NCBI GenBank assembly: GCA_029168955.1
Contig: JAPDOI010001578.1
Coordinates: 62,001 to 126,000 of the forward strand
Length of the DNA stretch: 64,000 bases
Source of the DNA: Aplectana chamaeleonis
Lineage: Eukaryota; Nematoda; Chromadorea; Rhabditida; Cosmocercidae
Direction: 5' to 3'
Shown: positions 22,485 through 34,559 of the stretch, piece after piece
How the letters are laid out: each line of letters opens with the position of its first letter
How positions within the stretch are numbered: position 1 is the first letter of the stretch
The notes under the pieces: generated by a model
Database searches by the model: none
What the model was told of the DNA's origin: nothing
Seen by the model: the letters and a program-made list of their open reading frames with translations, nothing else
Made by a program: the position numbers and the translations under genes

Positions 22485-23208
22485 TCAGTGCGTGGAGAGA
22501 ATCAAGTGCGACACGAAGGTTGAACCATTTGCCACTTACTGGGAGCTCCACCCACTTTCACGAGAAGTTGTGCGCAGTGACCCCGAAGCACCCAAGGCTT
22601 CTTTTGAAGGAAAAACAGAGAAAAAAATGATGAGAAAAGTTGGACCAACTCCGAGAATTATGATATCCACTGAAGGTTTTCACCCCAACGAACACTTCTT
22701 CCACAGTGACCGACGGCCGGTCGACACAGGGCGTTTTCCCTTTCTAATACTATTTTGAGGTCAATATACATTGTTTTTCGCAGCCAAGTTGCTTTTCATA
22801 CCTCGAAGTAAACCGCGCATCCAGTCATTTTTCGCGTACAAAAACATGTCTGGGTATGACAACAGTTGCATTCCAGTTAGCTTCTGCAACCAACAAGGCC
22901 ATACTGAAAAAAATGTGCGCACACTGCAGTCAGATTTCCATGAAAATGGCCGATATATTCCCTACCTCATGCTTCGCGTCAATAGTAAATGAGCTCAGGG
23001 CATTATCAGCAGAGGTGTTCACAGGGATTAGCTAAGCTGCAACAGAAAGGAGGAAATAATGCACAACTCCGGACGAGGTGGTCTTTATTTTGACCCACCT
23101 GTTGAAAAGCTCCCTAGAAAGAACAAACCTGAGAGGCGAAATCGGGATAGGGAAACCTGCTGCCTTCATCATGATCCAAAGCCGTAGAAATGATGTATGA
23201 TAGTGGGG
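22485..23208 (-). CDS. possible DUF829 (TMEM53-like) hydrolase exons
   Basis: Minus-strand exon 23208-23099 (acceptor CATTTCAG; donor GTGGGT, alternative GTTTGT at 23128) reads FLRLWIMMKAAGFPIPIS. Exon 22903-22802 (acceptor TTTTTTTCAG, donor CGAG|GTATGA) reads LLSYPDMFLYAKNDWM. A later piece near 22500-22540 reads GSTFVSHLILSTH. The order resembles the C-terminal half of DUF829/TMEM53 proteins, an alpha/beta-hydrolase family in which a P.LYLYS..D strand is followed by a SxHVSHL histidine motif. The first two exons do not join in phase in the DUF829-like frame. A competing reading joins in phase but stops after 24 residues. This may be a pseudogene or contain an assembly indel. The identification rests on memory of the family, not a search. 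Confidence 0.33.
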
Positions 23209-23544
23209 CTGAAATGAATATTTTTCAACAAAAATCAATATACGATGTCCGGCCCTATTGTTAAACTTTGCACGCGATGCCAGGCGACAAAAAGCGGCAT
23301 TGTGCCACCTCCAGTAAAATAATCTAGAACAAAACCCAAACTGTTATGCCACAAATCAAGTACACAATCGTGATTGGATAAGGCATTTATCGACAGTAAA
23401 GCGATATTCGGCGACACTAAGGCTTCCAAATGGAATGACTTTGCATCTCCTTTGGTGAACAGCGGAAGCCAATTAATCGAGATTGTTCGCGGGTAATATT
23501 TGGCGACATTGGGCGAAGCGAACACCTAAAAGCATTATTAGAAT

Positions 23545-26140
23545 TGAAGAAGAGAGCCGAAAGTGAGATGTATTGCGCTTTGGAGGCTATGGTTGGCGAT
23601 ACCTTTGAAAACTTTGCATCGCCTTTTTAGATGAGCAGTGAAAGTCAAACAACTGAAAAGGTCGGTGGGCGACAGTAAGCGACATTGCGCGATGCTAATG
23701 AAAAAAATTCAGATTAAATTTCAACATAAGGGTCTAAACAGATCAGCAGAATGCGCTGCAAGCTATGGTTGGGTGCACTGGGCGACAATGTAAGGTAATA
23801 TTGAACTTTTGAAGGTAAGAGAGCTTTCCATCAAAATTAGGTGGGCGACAGTTGGCGGCACTACTGACGCGAGTAGTGTACTTTCGGAAAAAAACCAGAT
23901 TCAAACTCGAAAAGGGGAATCGAAAGCGAGCACAGAAGACCTACAGCGAGGATGCGCCGCCAGCTATGGTTGGGTGCACTGGGGCGGCAATGTAAGAGCA
24001 ACATTGAACAAAGAGCAACATTGAACTGTTTGAAGATGAGATAACTTTACTTCAAAATTAGGTAGGCGATGAAGTTTGCGGCAGCCAAGCGACAGTGCAC
24101 TTTGGAGAAAAAGCAGAAAAAACCAGATTCAAACTGAGAAGGAGAATCGAAATCGAGCACAGAAGACCTTGTAGGCTATGGTTGGAGATAGCGGCGACAA
24201 AAGCGACACTGGACGACTTCTATGAAACAACTTTGTATCGCTTTTGATGGTCAGTGAAAGCCAAACAAATAAAATGGTCGGTGGGCGACAGTAGGCGGCA
24301 GTAAGCGACATTGCGCGATGCTAATGGAAACATTGAACGGCAGGATGCGCCGCAAGCTATGGTTGGGTGCACTGGGCGGAAATGTAAGAGCAACAATGAA
24401 CTGCTTGAAGGTAAGAACATTAAAATTAGGTGAGGGACAGTTAGTGACACTGAGCGACAGTGCACTTTGAAAAAAAAGAAAAAAACCAGACTGAAAAAGA
24501 ATCGAAAGCAAACACAGAAGACCTTGCAGGCTATGGTTGGCGATAAACGGCGCACAAAAAGCGGTGACACTGGACGACTTCTATATAAATATAACTCTTT
24601 GTATCTCTTTTCGATGGACAGTGAAAGCCAAAAGAACTGAAAAAGGTCGGTGGAGGACAGTAGGCGATAGTAAGCGACAATGAGCGATGCTAATGAAAAA
24701 AACACTCATATTATGCGAGGGTTGAGCAGGCCGGTGGCGATTTTTGTCGCGGCTACGACCCCCCCCCCAGATTTTCATATTTTCCAAAAAAAAACAACAA
24801 TTTACAACCCCAGGGTTCCTTGGGACCAATTTTTTAAGATTTAGTTTTTCTATCTTTATTTTTTCGGTACAGCCGGTCACGTGAGTTCCATTTTCGGCAA
24901 ACTTCGTCTTATTTATAGCATGCGACACGTTTTAAACAGCTTCTCTGCATGTAATCTGCTTTTTTATTGTTGAAAATGCATACATCTCACCCCAGACTGA
25001 TTAATCTTAACCTCATTTAACCTTACCAAGTGGGCAACCCTGTATTATGCTATGGTTGGGTTCAATGGGCGGCTATGCAAGAGCGACATTGAACTGCCTG
25101 AAGGTAAGATCATTAAAATTAGGTGGGCGACAGTTGGCGACACTAAACGACAGTGCACCTTGGAAAAAGAACAGAAAAAACCAGATTCAAACTGAAAAAG
25201 AGAATCGTATGCGATCACAGAAGACGTTGCAGGCTATGGTTGGCGATAAGCGGCGACAAAAAGCGACAATGGACGACTTCTACATGGAATAACTTTGTAT
25301 CGCTTTTCATGAACATTGAAAGCCAAACATTTGAAAAGGTCGGTGGGGGACAGTAGGCGATAGTAATCGACATTGCGCGATGCTAATGAAAAAAAATATT
25401 CAGATTGAATCTGGAAACAGAAGTCAAAACAGAACAGCGGAATGCGCTGCAAGCTATGGTTGGCGGTAGGCGATTATGCTCTAACATCGGCATGGATCCT
25501 GAAGAGACTTGCGTTCCCCATTATAGGTTGGCGTAAACTCCATGCACCTATGTTATAGCATATAGCACCGAGTTTGGCGCCAACCTTCGGCACAGTGAAC
25601 TGCGAAATCTCTTCCGGATCAATGTTGACGTTAAGTGACACTGAACTGCTTGAAAGGTGAGATAACTTAATATAAAATTTTGATGCACGCAGCGCAAGCA
25701 AAGCAATTGGAATTGTCAGAGAGGGCGACAGTTGGTGACACTGCACCATTACGAAATAACAGAAAAAAGTCGAAATTGAAAACGAGAAATGAAAACTACA
25801 GAGGCCTCCCAGGCTATGGTTGGCGACAAACGGCGACAATAAGCGAAACTGAACGATTTTCCCAGATAGAGAACAACTCTGTGTCCAAGTGTGTAGAGAG
25901 TGCAGCAAAGAAACGCAAGTTAAAATCTCTGTGGGCGACAGTTGGCTACTCTGAGAGATAGACGACAAAAGGATAAACTCAGAGTAAGTCTGGAAAAAGT
26001 GATTCCCTCAAGCGACAATGGACGGTTCCAAAAATGGAATAACTATATCTAGCTCTTTTTCTTTCTTATTGTGAAGAGGAAGCCGAGCCAAATGGAATTT
26101 TGCGTGAGCGACACTTGGCGAGCACCAAGCGATCAAGGAG
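23545..26140. repeat. complex GCGACA-rich satellite
   Basis: Higher-order tandem repeat. GGCTATGGTTGGCGAT recurs near 23586, 24174, 24530, 25233 and 25815, and GCTATGGTTGGGT near 23766, 23966, 24356 and 25053. Units carry many GGCGACAGT/GCGACATTG heptamer-like words, a block GAACTGCTTGAAGGTAAGA that mimics a splice donor, and an AAAAAACCAGATTCAAACTG block. Spacing is irregular (roughly 350-700 bases), and an unrelated stretch with poly-C at 24761-24769 interrupts it. Confidence 0.8.
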
Positions 26141-26539
26141 TGAAATTACACAACTCTTTGAGGGTAAGTCTTGGGACCAGCGAAAACTGAAGCACCAATC
26201 AAAAGAGAAAATGGATGAATAATTGGCGGGAACAAGCTGACAGGGAACGACAATGCGCCCAGAGCAATATAGTCGATTATAAGTTTCAAAGGTTAGCGTT
26301 TTGCCACCGTGGTAGAAATATTTGAATTTCAAAGAAAGATCATTGTTTCTCGCATGTCTCTAAAAGGCGTTTGTTGAGTTTCTTCCGCAAATAACTGCTT
26401 TAAAATGTTACATCAACGCGTCAAAACAGGAAATCCTGACGCGAACACGTTAAAAAACTAGAATTTCTCGACGGTGGCAGACCTATAACCGAGTGAGAAA
26501 TGTTTTGGGGAGAAAAAACATAAAGCGCAGGCAATTGAG

Positions 26540-26962
26540 ATCTACTCCGAGAACAATGGTTAGCGGAGATCACTGAAATCCCACCTCTCATCGTAGAGTC
26601 CATGACCGAAGAAAAGTTTCGCCTCTGTAGAGAATCCTCTCAAAAGTCTAGTAGCACCTCTACGTCCACAACAGAATCCGACTCTAATGAACACATATAC
26701 CAGTCTGAGGGCTTCCAGCGAAGAAATTCTGAGAAAAAACGTATGAAAAGGAACATATAAGGGTACATGAACGACCTGGAAATTAAAGCTTAAAAAGCCC
26801 GAAATTACGATACAGGATAGAATAATTGAGTCAAACCTACTAAAAAGCGTCCACAGAGCCCAGAAAACCAACAACCTCAGGGAAACTTTAGACGTGTGGA
26901 ACGATCACTTCAACCGGACTGTAATCGATGTTTTTGGATTTCTGATTAAAAACAATGATTAG
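26540..26962 (+). CDS. last two exons of an unrecognised gene
   Basis: The first open stretch 26540-26740 is acidic and Ser/Thr-rich (TEIPPLIVESMTEEKFRLC, then SSQKSSSTSTSTTESDS) and ends at a GTATGA donor. The terminal exon 26816-26962 reads DRIIESNLLKSVHRAQ and further VWNDHFNRTVIDVFGFLI before TAG. Both look strongly protein-like. The join is out of phase by one base at an A6 run just before the donor, which could be an assembly indel. No domain is recognised; the Ser-rich stretch is probably disordered. It sits just beyond the satellite. Confidence 0.42.
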
Positions 26963-28510
26963 GGTGAGGGCTCCCAGGTTGCCAAGCGCGAAGAGGTGGG
27001 CGAAATCGGCAGCAAAGATGCCAACCAATGACCTTTTCTCTGCACTTTGCTAACTTTTGGCACCTTTGTACCGTCACCCCAGGCCCATGGCCCATGCCAT
27101 AGCCGGCCAATCGGCTGTAGCCAGCCCGATAGATATCCATGTAATACATGGCTTGCTGAGGTGGAAAATCCCCCCGCCCCCACACAGTGGTCGAACTCAG
27201 CCAAATCCGCCGTTGCGCTAGAGAGCTCCTGCTCAGTCTATGTGGCATCTGAACCGACCACCAGAGCGGGAGATGATGGTTCAGTCCGGCGCTTCGGCCG
27301 ACTATGGCGGCGCCCTTACTAGGGCTTACCTTACACTTCCAGAGGGCGTTTGAAAATCATGTTTTGAGAGTCACAGATATGGGACACAGCACTGATAGCC
27401 CGTTTTCCAAATCCGCCAATGCCACAGAGATTTACAGGAGATTTCCAAAAGTGTGCATTTTCATAGCTTTGCGAAAAGAAAAGTATACTCGAATGGCAAT
27501 CTTTAGGGCGTTCCAAAGTAATTGCCTCGGGTTGAAGGTTTAAAACTTTTTTACTAGGGGGTCTTCTGATTGCTAATTACGGATATTATGAAGCCTATTT
27601 ATCAATATTTGAAAAATTTCGTCTGGATTTGGACCAGAAGCTTCAAAAGGAGGAAGTTTTGCTGGCAAAACGCGACTTCTGACGATTTTGAGAATACTAC
27701 GATGAAATCGTCCTAAAACTTCTCTACATAGAGGTTATGTGGGCTGCCTGAAAACAAATCTGTGGTCGACTTATCGATTTTACCTGGACTACGGTATCTA
27801 ACAGTGGGTATATGGTAGTTCGGTCAAAGTCTCACATTTTGCTCTGTGTTCTCTCTGTAGGTGTTATTCGGGATGCTGAACATGATTTTGAGCTCTATTC
27901 TTCGATTTTCAGGAAATTTTAAGGTAAGTAACGATACTTTTAAAAAGGCATTATGCTAACTGTAACTCCTCAAAGTTTAGCAAAGGAAAAGACTCCTAGA
28001 ATCAGATTCAGCGCCCCAAATAACCCCCCAGCCGAAAGTTTAGAGCTGAAACTGAAATTCTTTTTCTGAACACCCCAAAAATTCCTTTTTTGTTAAACCA
28101 TGAAAATGCCATTCCTGGAATCCCCGCAGCCATTTAGGAAATTGATATACATCCCTGTCGCTGCAGCGACAGGTTTCGACAACAGGCACTCATCGTGTCG
28201 GGACCAGCACCGGCGTTAAGGCAGGGTCAGCCGCGGAATCAGTTTGCGTGCGACTGTCACAGACCCAGGTCAAGCTGGAGGGTGTTGCGTAATTTTAAAT
28301 GAGGGAACCCTGGTATACTCCGTCGCTGGCTCACTGGACTCCCACCAAATTCATCTTTTCCAAACTGTTTTATGTGATTTTTGGAATATTATGGACAACA
28401 TAGTGACCTCCGAGGTGCATTATAGTTCGGCACGTTTCGGTTTGGTTGCAAAAAAAAACTGAAGTTTTTTTCAATTGGCAGTGTGAAAGTGATTTCATTA
28501 TATCATTCGA

Positions 28511-28870
28511 TTACTCTCCATGAATCATTTCACTTTGCCTGAAATTTTTGCTAGATCCCCTAACCTTCATGGTTTCTATACGGGCCAAGACCGACGTATT
28601 TTGCGACTCCCCGTTGAGAATAACTTCTTCACAACCTCGCTTCTCCAACTACAAAACAAAAACAGGGATGGTTAAAACGACTAGAATGATGGTCATTTTG
28701 TGACAGAAGGTGAAAACGATTGGAAATGTCACGGAATCCATCATACACTTTGATGGCATGACCATAATCGATTTTTTTGTTTGCTGTGCAGATGCGCGTG
28801 TGCGGAAATGTCAGTACGCAAAAGCGCGTGAAATTCAATGCGGTGACGACGACTCCGTCATCGGCTGTCG
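28511..28870 (-). CDS. last two exons of an unrecognised gene
   Basis: Exon 28870-28749 (acceptor ATACTTCAG, donor AAA|GTGTAT) and terminal exon 28648-28511 (acceptor TTTTGTTTTGTAG, stop TAA) join in phase. The frame reads GVVVTALNFTRFCVLTFP and KKIDYGHAIK, then LEKRGCEEVILNGESQ and LARIETMK to the stop. A preceding exon may lie at about 28930-29150, where minus-strand frames read SDPQLIAGSVLQPLFPDT and GNHVVVACIST. I do not recognise the family. Confidence 0.45.
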
Positions 28871-29214
28871 CTGAAGTATACCAATGGCCTTAGGAATTTG
28901 AGCACGGGTCATTTACGTACTGTCGAGATACAAGCAACGACCACATGGTTTCCTTGAACCACCACGGGGTGGGTGAAACAGTCCCTAGTAATATGCGTAC
29001 CCGCTGCAAACTCTTCCGACTGTTGCAGGACAGAATCGCTTGAGTGCACTGGTCTCCTAGGTCATCATAATGAGATCGCGTGTCCGGAAATAACGGTTGC
29101 AAAACCGATCCTGCAATTAATTGTGGATCAGAAAATTCCGCACTATCCAACTGATGAAGCTTTCCTACTCGCAGTTTTTAATAATGACACAAGTGATTAA
29201 CTATGTGATGCACT

Positions 29215-30300
29215 GGTCATGAAATCGGGGTCGATTTCTTTATTTAAAACAATTCCACTGAGCATACTTTTCGCAGACCTAATCCTGTGATGCTCCGATC
29301 ACGAAATCAAGCGTGGGTTATTATTTGAAACAATTACACTACACATTTTTCGCAAATTCTGCGTCCCTAATTTTCGAATGATTTGATTTTTTAAGATAGA
29401 ACAGAGCGTTTGTAAGCTGTTCAAGTGGATTAAATCTTATACAGCCGTCTGAGAATACTGAATGAATGACTTCTCCTATATCCTAGGTCGGCTTTCCTTC
29501 CGAAGAACAAATTTCTTCGAACGATCCCACTTCCTTTCGAAATCCCTGCATGAATCTTCACATACTGTCGTTATCAGGCTCGGAGCCAAATTCCGGTTCA
29601 CGCAATCGCGGGACTTCGGCGGTTGCTTCCATGCGACACGTGTTAATTGCGCTGGGAGAAACGTCAACCGTGCCGGGACCATCAGGTCCCAGCATATCAC
29701 TGTCGCCTGATCACAGTCCGTAAATGCGGACCGGAATTAGGCGTGAGAACGGCGACGGAATGGTCTTTCATTGCCGAGTGAACGATTTTTCTTCGATTGA
29801 GGATTTTAAGAACTTTAAATATTTTTTCCAAACCTTGAAGAGTTGTTTTTCGAATCAATGAGTTTTTTTCGACTGACCCTTATTAGAAAAGCTCGTATGA
29901 GCCAATTTTCCAGACAAGGGCTTCTCGAACCCTTTACAAAACGAGATTGAACAAAGGAAGCCAACGAAAAATTTCAATTGAATGATTTTTTAGAGTAACC
30001 CTTCTTTCAAAAACCCCAAAGAAATGATTTTTTCAAACCCGAGTCCTTCAAAAAATTGCGAAATAATTATTTTTTCAAGTGAACTTCGAGCCAAGCCACA
30101 TTTTTGAATAAATGATTTTTTTCGTTTTGAGAAATGAATAGAACATTTAAAGAAAAAATAAATAATATTTTTCGAACCAACCTTTGTCGAGAATCCCGAA
30201 TAAATTCTTCGAATACGGTCCATTTAATTTTTTCGAATGGAAAATTCGCTAAATAGCTGCGGGAATTCCAAAAAATGGCAATTTCACTGCTTCACAAAAA
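29215..30300. other. no gene seen
   Basis: 29215-29460 holds two related ~110-bp stretches (GTGATGCACTGGTCATGAAATC and GTGATGCTCCGATCACGAAATC), probably an old tandem duplication. 29579-29620 contains a diverged end of the foldback family seen at 44258 (AAATTCCGGTTCACGCAAT). 29780-30240 is AT-rich with repeated TTTTTTCGA words and no coding frame. Confidence 0.45.
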
Positions 30301-30925
30301 GGTAAGGGCCATCAGGGAATTTCCGAATCGTTCAGAGAAAACTTTCGGATTCGGCTCAAAAACTATCACCAGGGGGTTATCTAGGGCGCTGAACGCGAAT
30401 CTGGGGTCTTGGCTGCAAGCAATAATTGCCTTTTATCTGGCATTACTTACCTTTAAACTTCGCGAATCAAAAATAGATTCTCAAATTCGTATTCAGCGTC
30501 CCAAATAACAATCTACACTGGAAAATTCTGACTGAGAGGCATCTAGGGACTCGGAAAACGGACTATCGATTCTGTGTCCCATAACTACAACTATCAGAAC
30601 ATGGTTTATAAAAAAGCCCTCGGGAAGTGTAAACCAGCCCTAGTGGGATCAAAGATTAACTGCAGAATTTGCAGAAATTTCATAGAGAAGAACTTGCAAA
30701 GCGGCTAACTGGCGAGGAGGCTAAGATGGAGACTGATAGTAGAATGTTTAGTACAGCCTTTCTGTTCCCGGGCGTATGCTCTCAACAGATAAGGATGAAG
30801 CTGCGCGCCCGCACAAAGAAATCTGTGAAAATGACCTGATATTCCGCCAGTGGGTACTTGCTTATAGATAAGTACATATATGAATGACCTCTGGAGCTGA
30901 AGAATAAACGACATAGCTGACTCAC

Positions 30926-30989
30926 CAGTTGATGAATCCGTTGAGATCAATGGAAACAATGTGGACAGAAAAAGCACTCCTCCATAGAG
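30926..30989 (-). CDS. possible short exon
   Basis: A 64-base interval bounded on the minus strand by TTTTCCCATCAG and TG|GTGAGT. Two frames are open (GGVLFLSTLFPLISTDSS, or RSAFSVHIVSIDLNGF), and neither is recognised. A plausible next acceptor is CATTTTCACAG near 30825. Weak evidence, because only splice signals and short frames support it. Confidence 0.22.
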
Positions 30990-31124
30990 CTGATGGGAAA
31001 ACCATGAATCAACAGCTGCATGCAGACACAGAGAAAGCACACCTAAACATGGACACTTTTTCAAACTCCAGAATTGGAAAATTTTTGAGCCAGATATGAC
31101 CCGGGTTTTCTGATGTGCTTCTCG

Positions 31125-31395
31125 AGGCCGCATTCCGGTCTGCAATTGCGCCTCGGGACGCTTTCCCGGCCGCATGCGCTCGAGTTCCCAGCTCCAAAGC
31201 AGATTCGGAGGTGGCTTTCTATACAGTTTTCTCCGAATTTTTAGTTTCCAGTTTCCAAAACCCACCTAGAGTCAACAGATCCTCGGTTGTGGCGCTGGAA
31301 ACCCTTCTGACTCGGGAAGGCCGTGCGGCCGCAAAGCACGTCAAAACGCCATTGCGTAGCAGAACTTTGGCCCCGAGAATGACAGTACATCTACC
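31125..31395. mobile_element. foldback element, diverged copy of the 44.26-kb family
   Basis: Left block ATTCCGGTCTGCAATTGCG and central AACCCACCTAGAGTCAACAG match the element at 44258-44535. The right arm is reversed (GCGGCCGCAAAGCACGTC). Arms are more degraded here and the ends are not exact. Confidence 0.65.
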
Positions 31396-31489
31396 CACTT
31401 TTCTGATTGCGTAAAGGATTTTTAAGAGCTGTTCACGGATCCCATGTCGTTCTCCCATTTTCGTGGGTTTAAGGTGGGTTGTTTTACCT

Positions 31490-32830
31490 AAATGATATTA
31501 AACCTACCCTAATCTACAGTAGTCTATCGAAAATCGATAAACGGACATCGGATTTGTGGCTAATACTTGTGGAACCTCCTTAGCAAGGTTTCAGCCAAAT
31601 TTGAAACATCGGCCTCCTACGGTATACGTACCGTAATCTAATTACTTTCGCTTCATAAAAACTGAAAAGAGACCCCATACCCGTCCAGCACCCCACATAA
31701 CATCCTTGGATGATTTTCTCCGGCCTCTGAAGCCTTAGGCCTGGATCATACTTGCCGCGACCAGCGACAGTGCATCTCACAAGGGAAGTATAAAAAGCGT
31801 AGGTCGGATCTGCGAAAACGACTAGTATGGCTAGTATCTCTTCTGGCTCAATAGTAAAAATGCGCAGTATCTCGCCATGAGCCGCAGGCTCAAAAAAGTT
31901 ATGAGCATTTTTAAGCCTGGCGAAAAGGCAAGGGTACCTATCAGGCATTTTTTGGAGTTTCAAAAATTTTCTCGAATTTAGCTCAAAAGTTGTATGTAGG
32001 GGCAATCTAGGGTGGCGAATACGAATCTGGAGTCCATTAGTCGAAATTTTGAGGTTTACTGTAGGTTACGGTAAATAAATATGTCATTTAGGGGTCAAAA
32101 CCCACCTTATAATTTTGAAAATCGACAAACGGATGTTAAATCTGCATTCTCCTCCACTCAGAATACCCCCTGTATACAAATTTTGAGTTAAATCTGAGAT
32201 TTTTACCAAACTAATGTATACCCAATTGTAATCTACCGTAATCTGCAAAAAGATCGATAAACGGGCTCCAGATTCGTGTTTAGCACTCCAAATAACCCTC
32301 AGAGAATGATTTCGAGACATATCTATCGTAGAAAACCGGAAATCTCAGAAGTGGCGTTTTTCCCTCGAAATTTTCCCCGGTTGGGAAGCTTCAAACGAAA
32401 TTAGCCGAAAACAGTGGAAAATCGACTAACAATGTAACCACAGAATCGTGATCAGCGCCCCGAAATACCTCCCTGGGAGAATTTTGAGTCAAATCTGGAC
32501 AATTTTTCTAAAACGCTTCCAGAGCCCTCAATTGGTAGAAATAAACGCCCAACCGCAAATCCGTCCAAAACGCTGTTAGTCTGGACAAAGTACGAAAAAT
32601 GTGCCTTCACCCGAACTTTGCTCAGGGGGGTAGTTTTTGACGCTGAACACATTTATGAGGTCCGTTCCCGGATTTTCCTGAAGACAAACGGGCTTTTTGG
32701 AAGGTACAAAAGCACAAAAATGAGAGCTTTTTTTGAGCTTGTAACTTCTTGGAGCTCGCGGTTCGGGGCGGATACTGCGCAGTTTTAATATTGAGCCATT
32801 AAGAGATACTAACGACACTAGTCGTTTTGG
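31490..32830. repeat. dispersed repeat family, several copies
   Basis: Repeated blocks containing AATCGATAAACGGAC, GTAGGTTACGGTA, AACCCACCTTATAATTTTG and AGATACTAACGACACTAG, in both orientations. These are the same family as 13560-14790. No protein is recognisable, so it is probably non-autonomous. Confidence 0.5.
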
Positions 32831-33530
32831 CAGCGATCCGACCAACGCTTTAGAGTACTTCCTTGTCAAGCACATCGATTTTCATTCGATCGTGATGACA
32901 AACGTTGGGTCGTGTCGCTGGAAGTATAATCCTGGCCTTAAAAAGTGGAAAAAAGCTAAAAATTCTGGAAGATGAAAAACTCTACCAAAAGGAACTTACA
33001 AGATCGCTTTGAGCCGAAGCGACCTGATTCAACGATATTGAGATGTTTGCAGAGCTTCTAAGCAACTACTAAAAATACCATCTCAAACCATTGTATTACC
33101 ACACATCATTTACTCTATATGAGGCCATAAAAACTGGAGGAATTGACGTGTTAAATCAGTTAAAATGAAACATACCTTGGCAATAAACCACGAAGCTCAA
33201 GCCAGCCAAATACGAAGTAACAAGTAACTTTATCACAGCAATAATGAGATGAACTTTGTAACCTTGGAAAACAACCCATCGGATCGTCTCTCATAACAAA
33301 GTTCTTCCTTCGGATGCATAAGAACAGATAATAAATTAACACGTTAACGTGAAAGGTCGCCATAACTCAAACCGTTTTCAGATATAAAACAATTCTGCAA
33401 AGGGACAAAAAAAACCAAATAGCACATCACATGAAGTAGAAAGAACAGTGAATCGATGTTGAATAAATCTATCGCCGACCTCAACAAGTATTTTACACTA
33501 TGGTCAGCCCTAAGAACCCGACTACAAAAT
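32830..33530. other. no clear gene
   Basis: A minus-strand frame at 33160-33363 contains a hydrophobic run (IAVIKLLVTSYLAGLSFVVY in one frame) before a GTATGT donor at about 33175. It could be an exon with a membrane segment, but no acceptor or second exon supports it. Confidence 0.3.
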
Positions 33531-34545
33531 TTTAAGTATTATCGGGTTGAAGCAAATGTTTCACGCTACTGTCCTTGGCAATTTTAGCCTTTCAGCTTTG
33601 GTCCTTCGGCCAAGTGCGATAGTAATGAATGAAAGTTAATAAATTTTTTTCTATGCGACGCTGCTTCACTCTTCACTTACGTTAAAGCCTGCTCATTTGC
33701 GAAATATATGCTATAAATCAGGAGCTATCATCAGTTGTGAGTATTTAATTGCAAGCTTCTATTTACTTTGAGGTAACTCCAACAGACCTGCCAGCATTGA
33801 CGGGAACATTGGAGCCTTCTTTCTTGATGGATAGCGTTTGCAAAAAACTTGGGATGGAATGTAATAATTGATTTTTATCGGATTTTAGATGTTGTAACTT
33901 CGATCTTTTCTGGCTTACCTGAGAAGTTTTATCTTCGAAACTCAGCAGGTATAATGGCCAAGTCCCCAATCAACAGTATTTCTTCTTATCGACAATTATC
34001 TTTTTTTAAATTCGATTTCGCCATTTTATCGATTTTCGACAAAAGAAATAAACCTCGCCGATAATTGGCGGAAAAACACTGTTGGGCAGTGACTTTGGCC
34101 ATTATACTTAACTTTGAAGCCCGAAGGTTGACACTTCGGACAAAACCGGAAAAGATCTTCGGGAAGTTGCAAACCACAAATCCGCCAAAAACCAATATTT
34201 ACGCTCCACCGGAATTTTCCGCAAACGCTATCACCCAGTGCTAAGGTGGCTCAAATAACCTGGCGACTCTGGCAGGGTTGGTGGTTCACCCCAAAAATAA
34301 TAGAAGCGCTCTGGAGATGCCCAGTACTGAAGATGGCCACTGAACTATCTCTTACATATTTAATCGGTAGCATACATTTCCTGAAATGAGCAAGCTTTGT
34401 CCGGAAGTGGAAGACAACGTTAGATAGAAAAGAATCTGTGCTTTCGACTGATATATCGCACTTGGCCGAAGGATCAAAAGCTGAAAGATTCAAAATTGCC
34501 AAAGTCAAGTGAAGAGAAACATTCGCTTCAACCCCTAATATGTCT
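33530..34545. mobile_element. 1-kb foldback element
   Basis: Arms are imperfect reverse complements around a centre near 34035. CTTCGGCCAAGTGCGATA at 33602 is mirrored at 34462. ATAATGGCCAAGTC at 33951 is mirrored near 34105. GGTTGAAGC at 33545 is mirrored at 34530. A minus-strand frame inside the right arm (34251-34480, after TCTTTCAG) reads FDPSAKCDISVESTDSF and is protein-like, which suggests that the arms may derive from an inverted duplication of a gene fragment. Confidence 0.6.
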
Positions 34546-34559
34546 AAGTGTTTCTATTA

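Noticed and set aside
22282..22758. 158-codon plus-strand frame
   Set aside because: It overlaps, on the opposite strand, better-supported hydrolase-like exon pieces, and its translation has no recognisable motif.
30705..31265. 186-codon minus-strand frame
   Set aside because: It runs through the foldback copy at 31125 and then through two predicted splice sites. No conserved motif; treated as chance.
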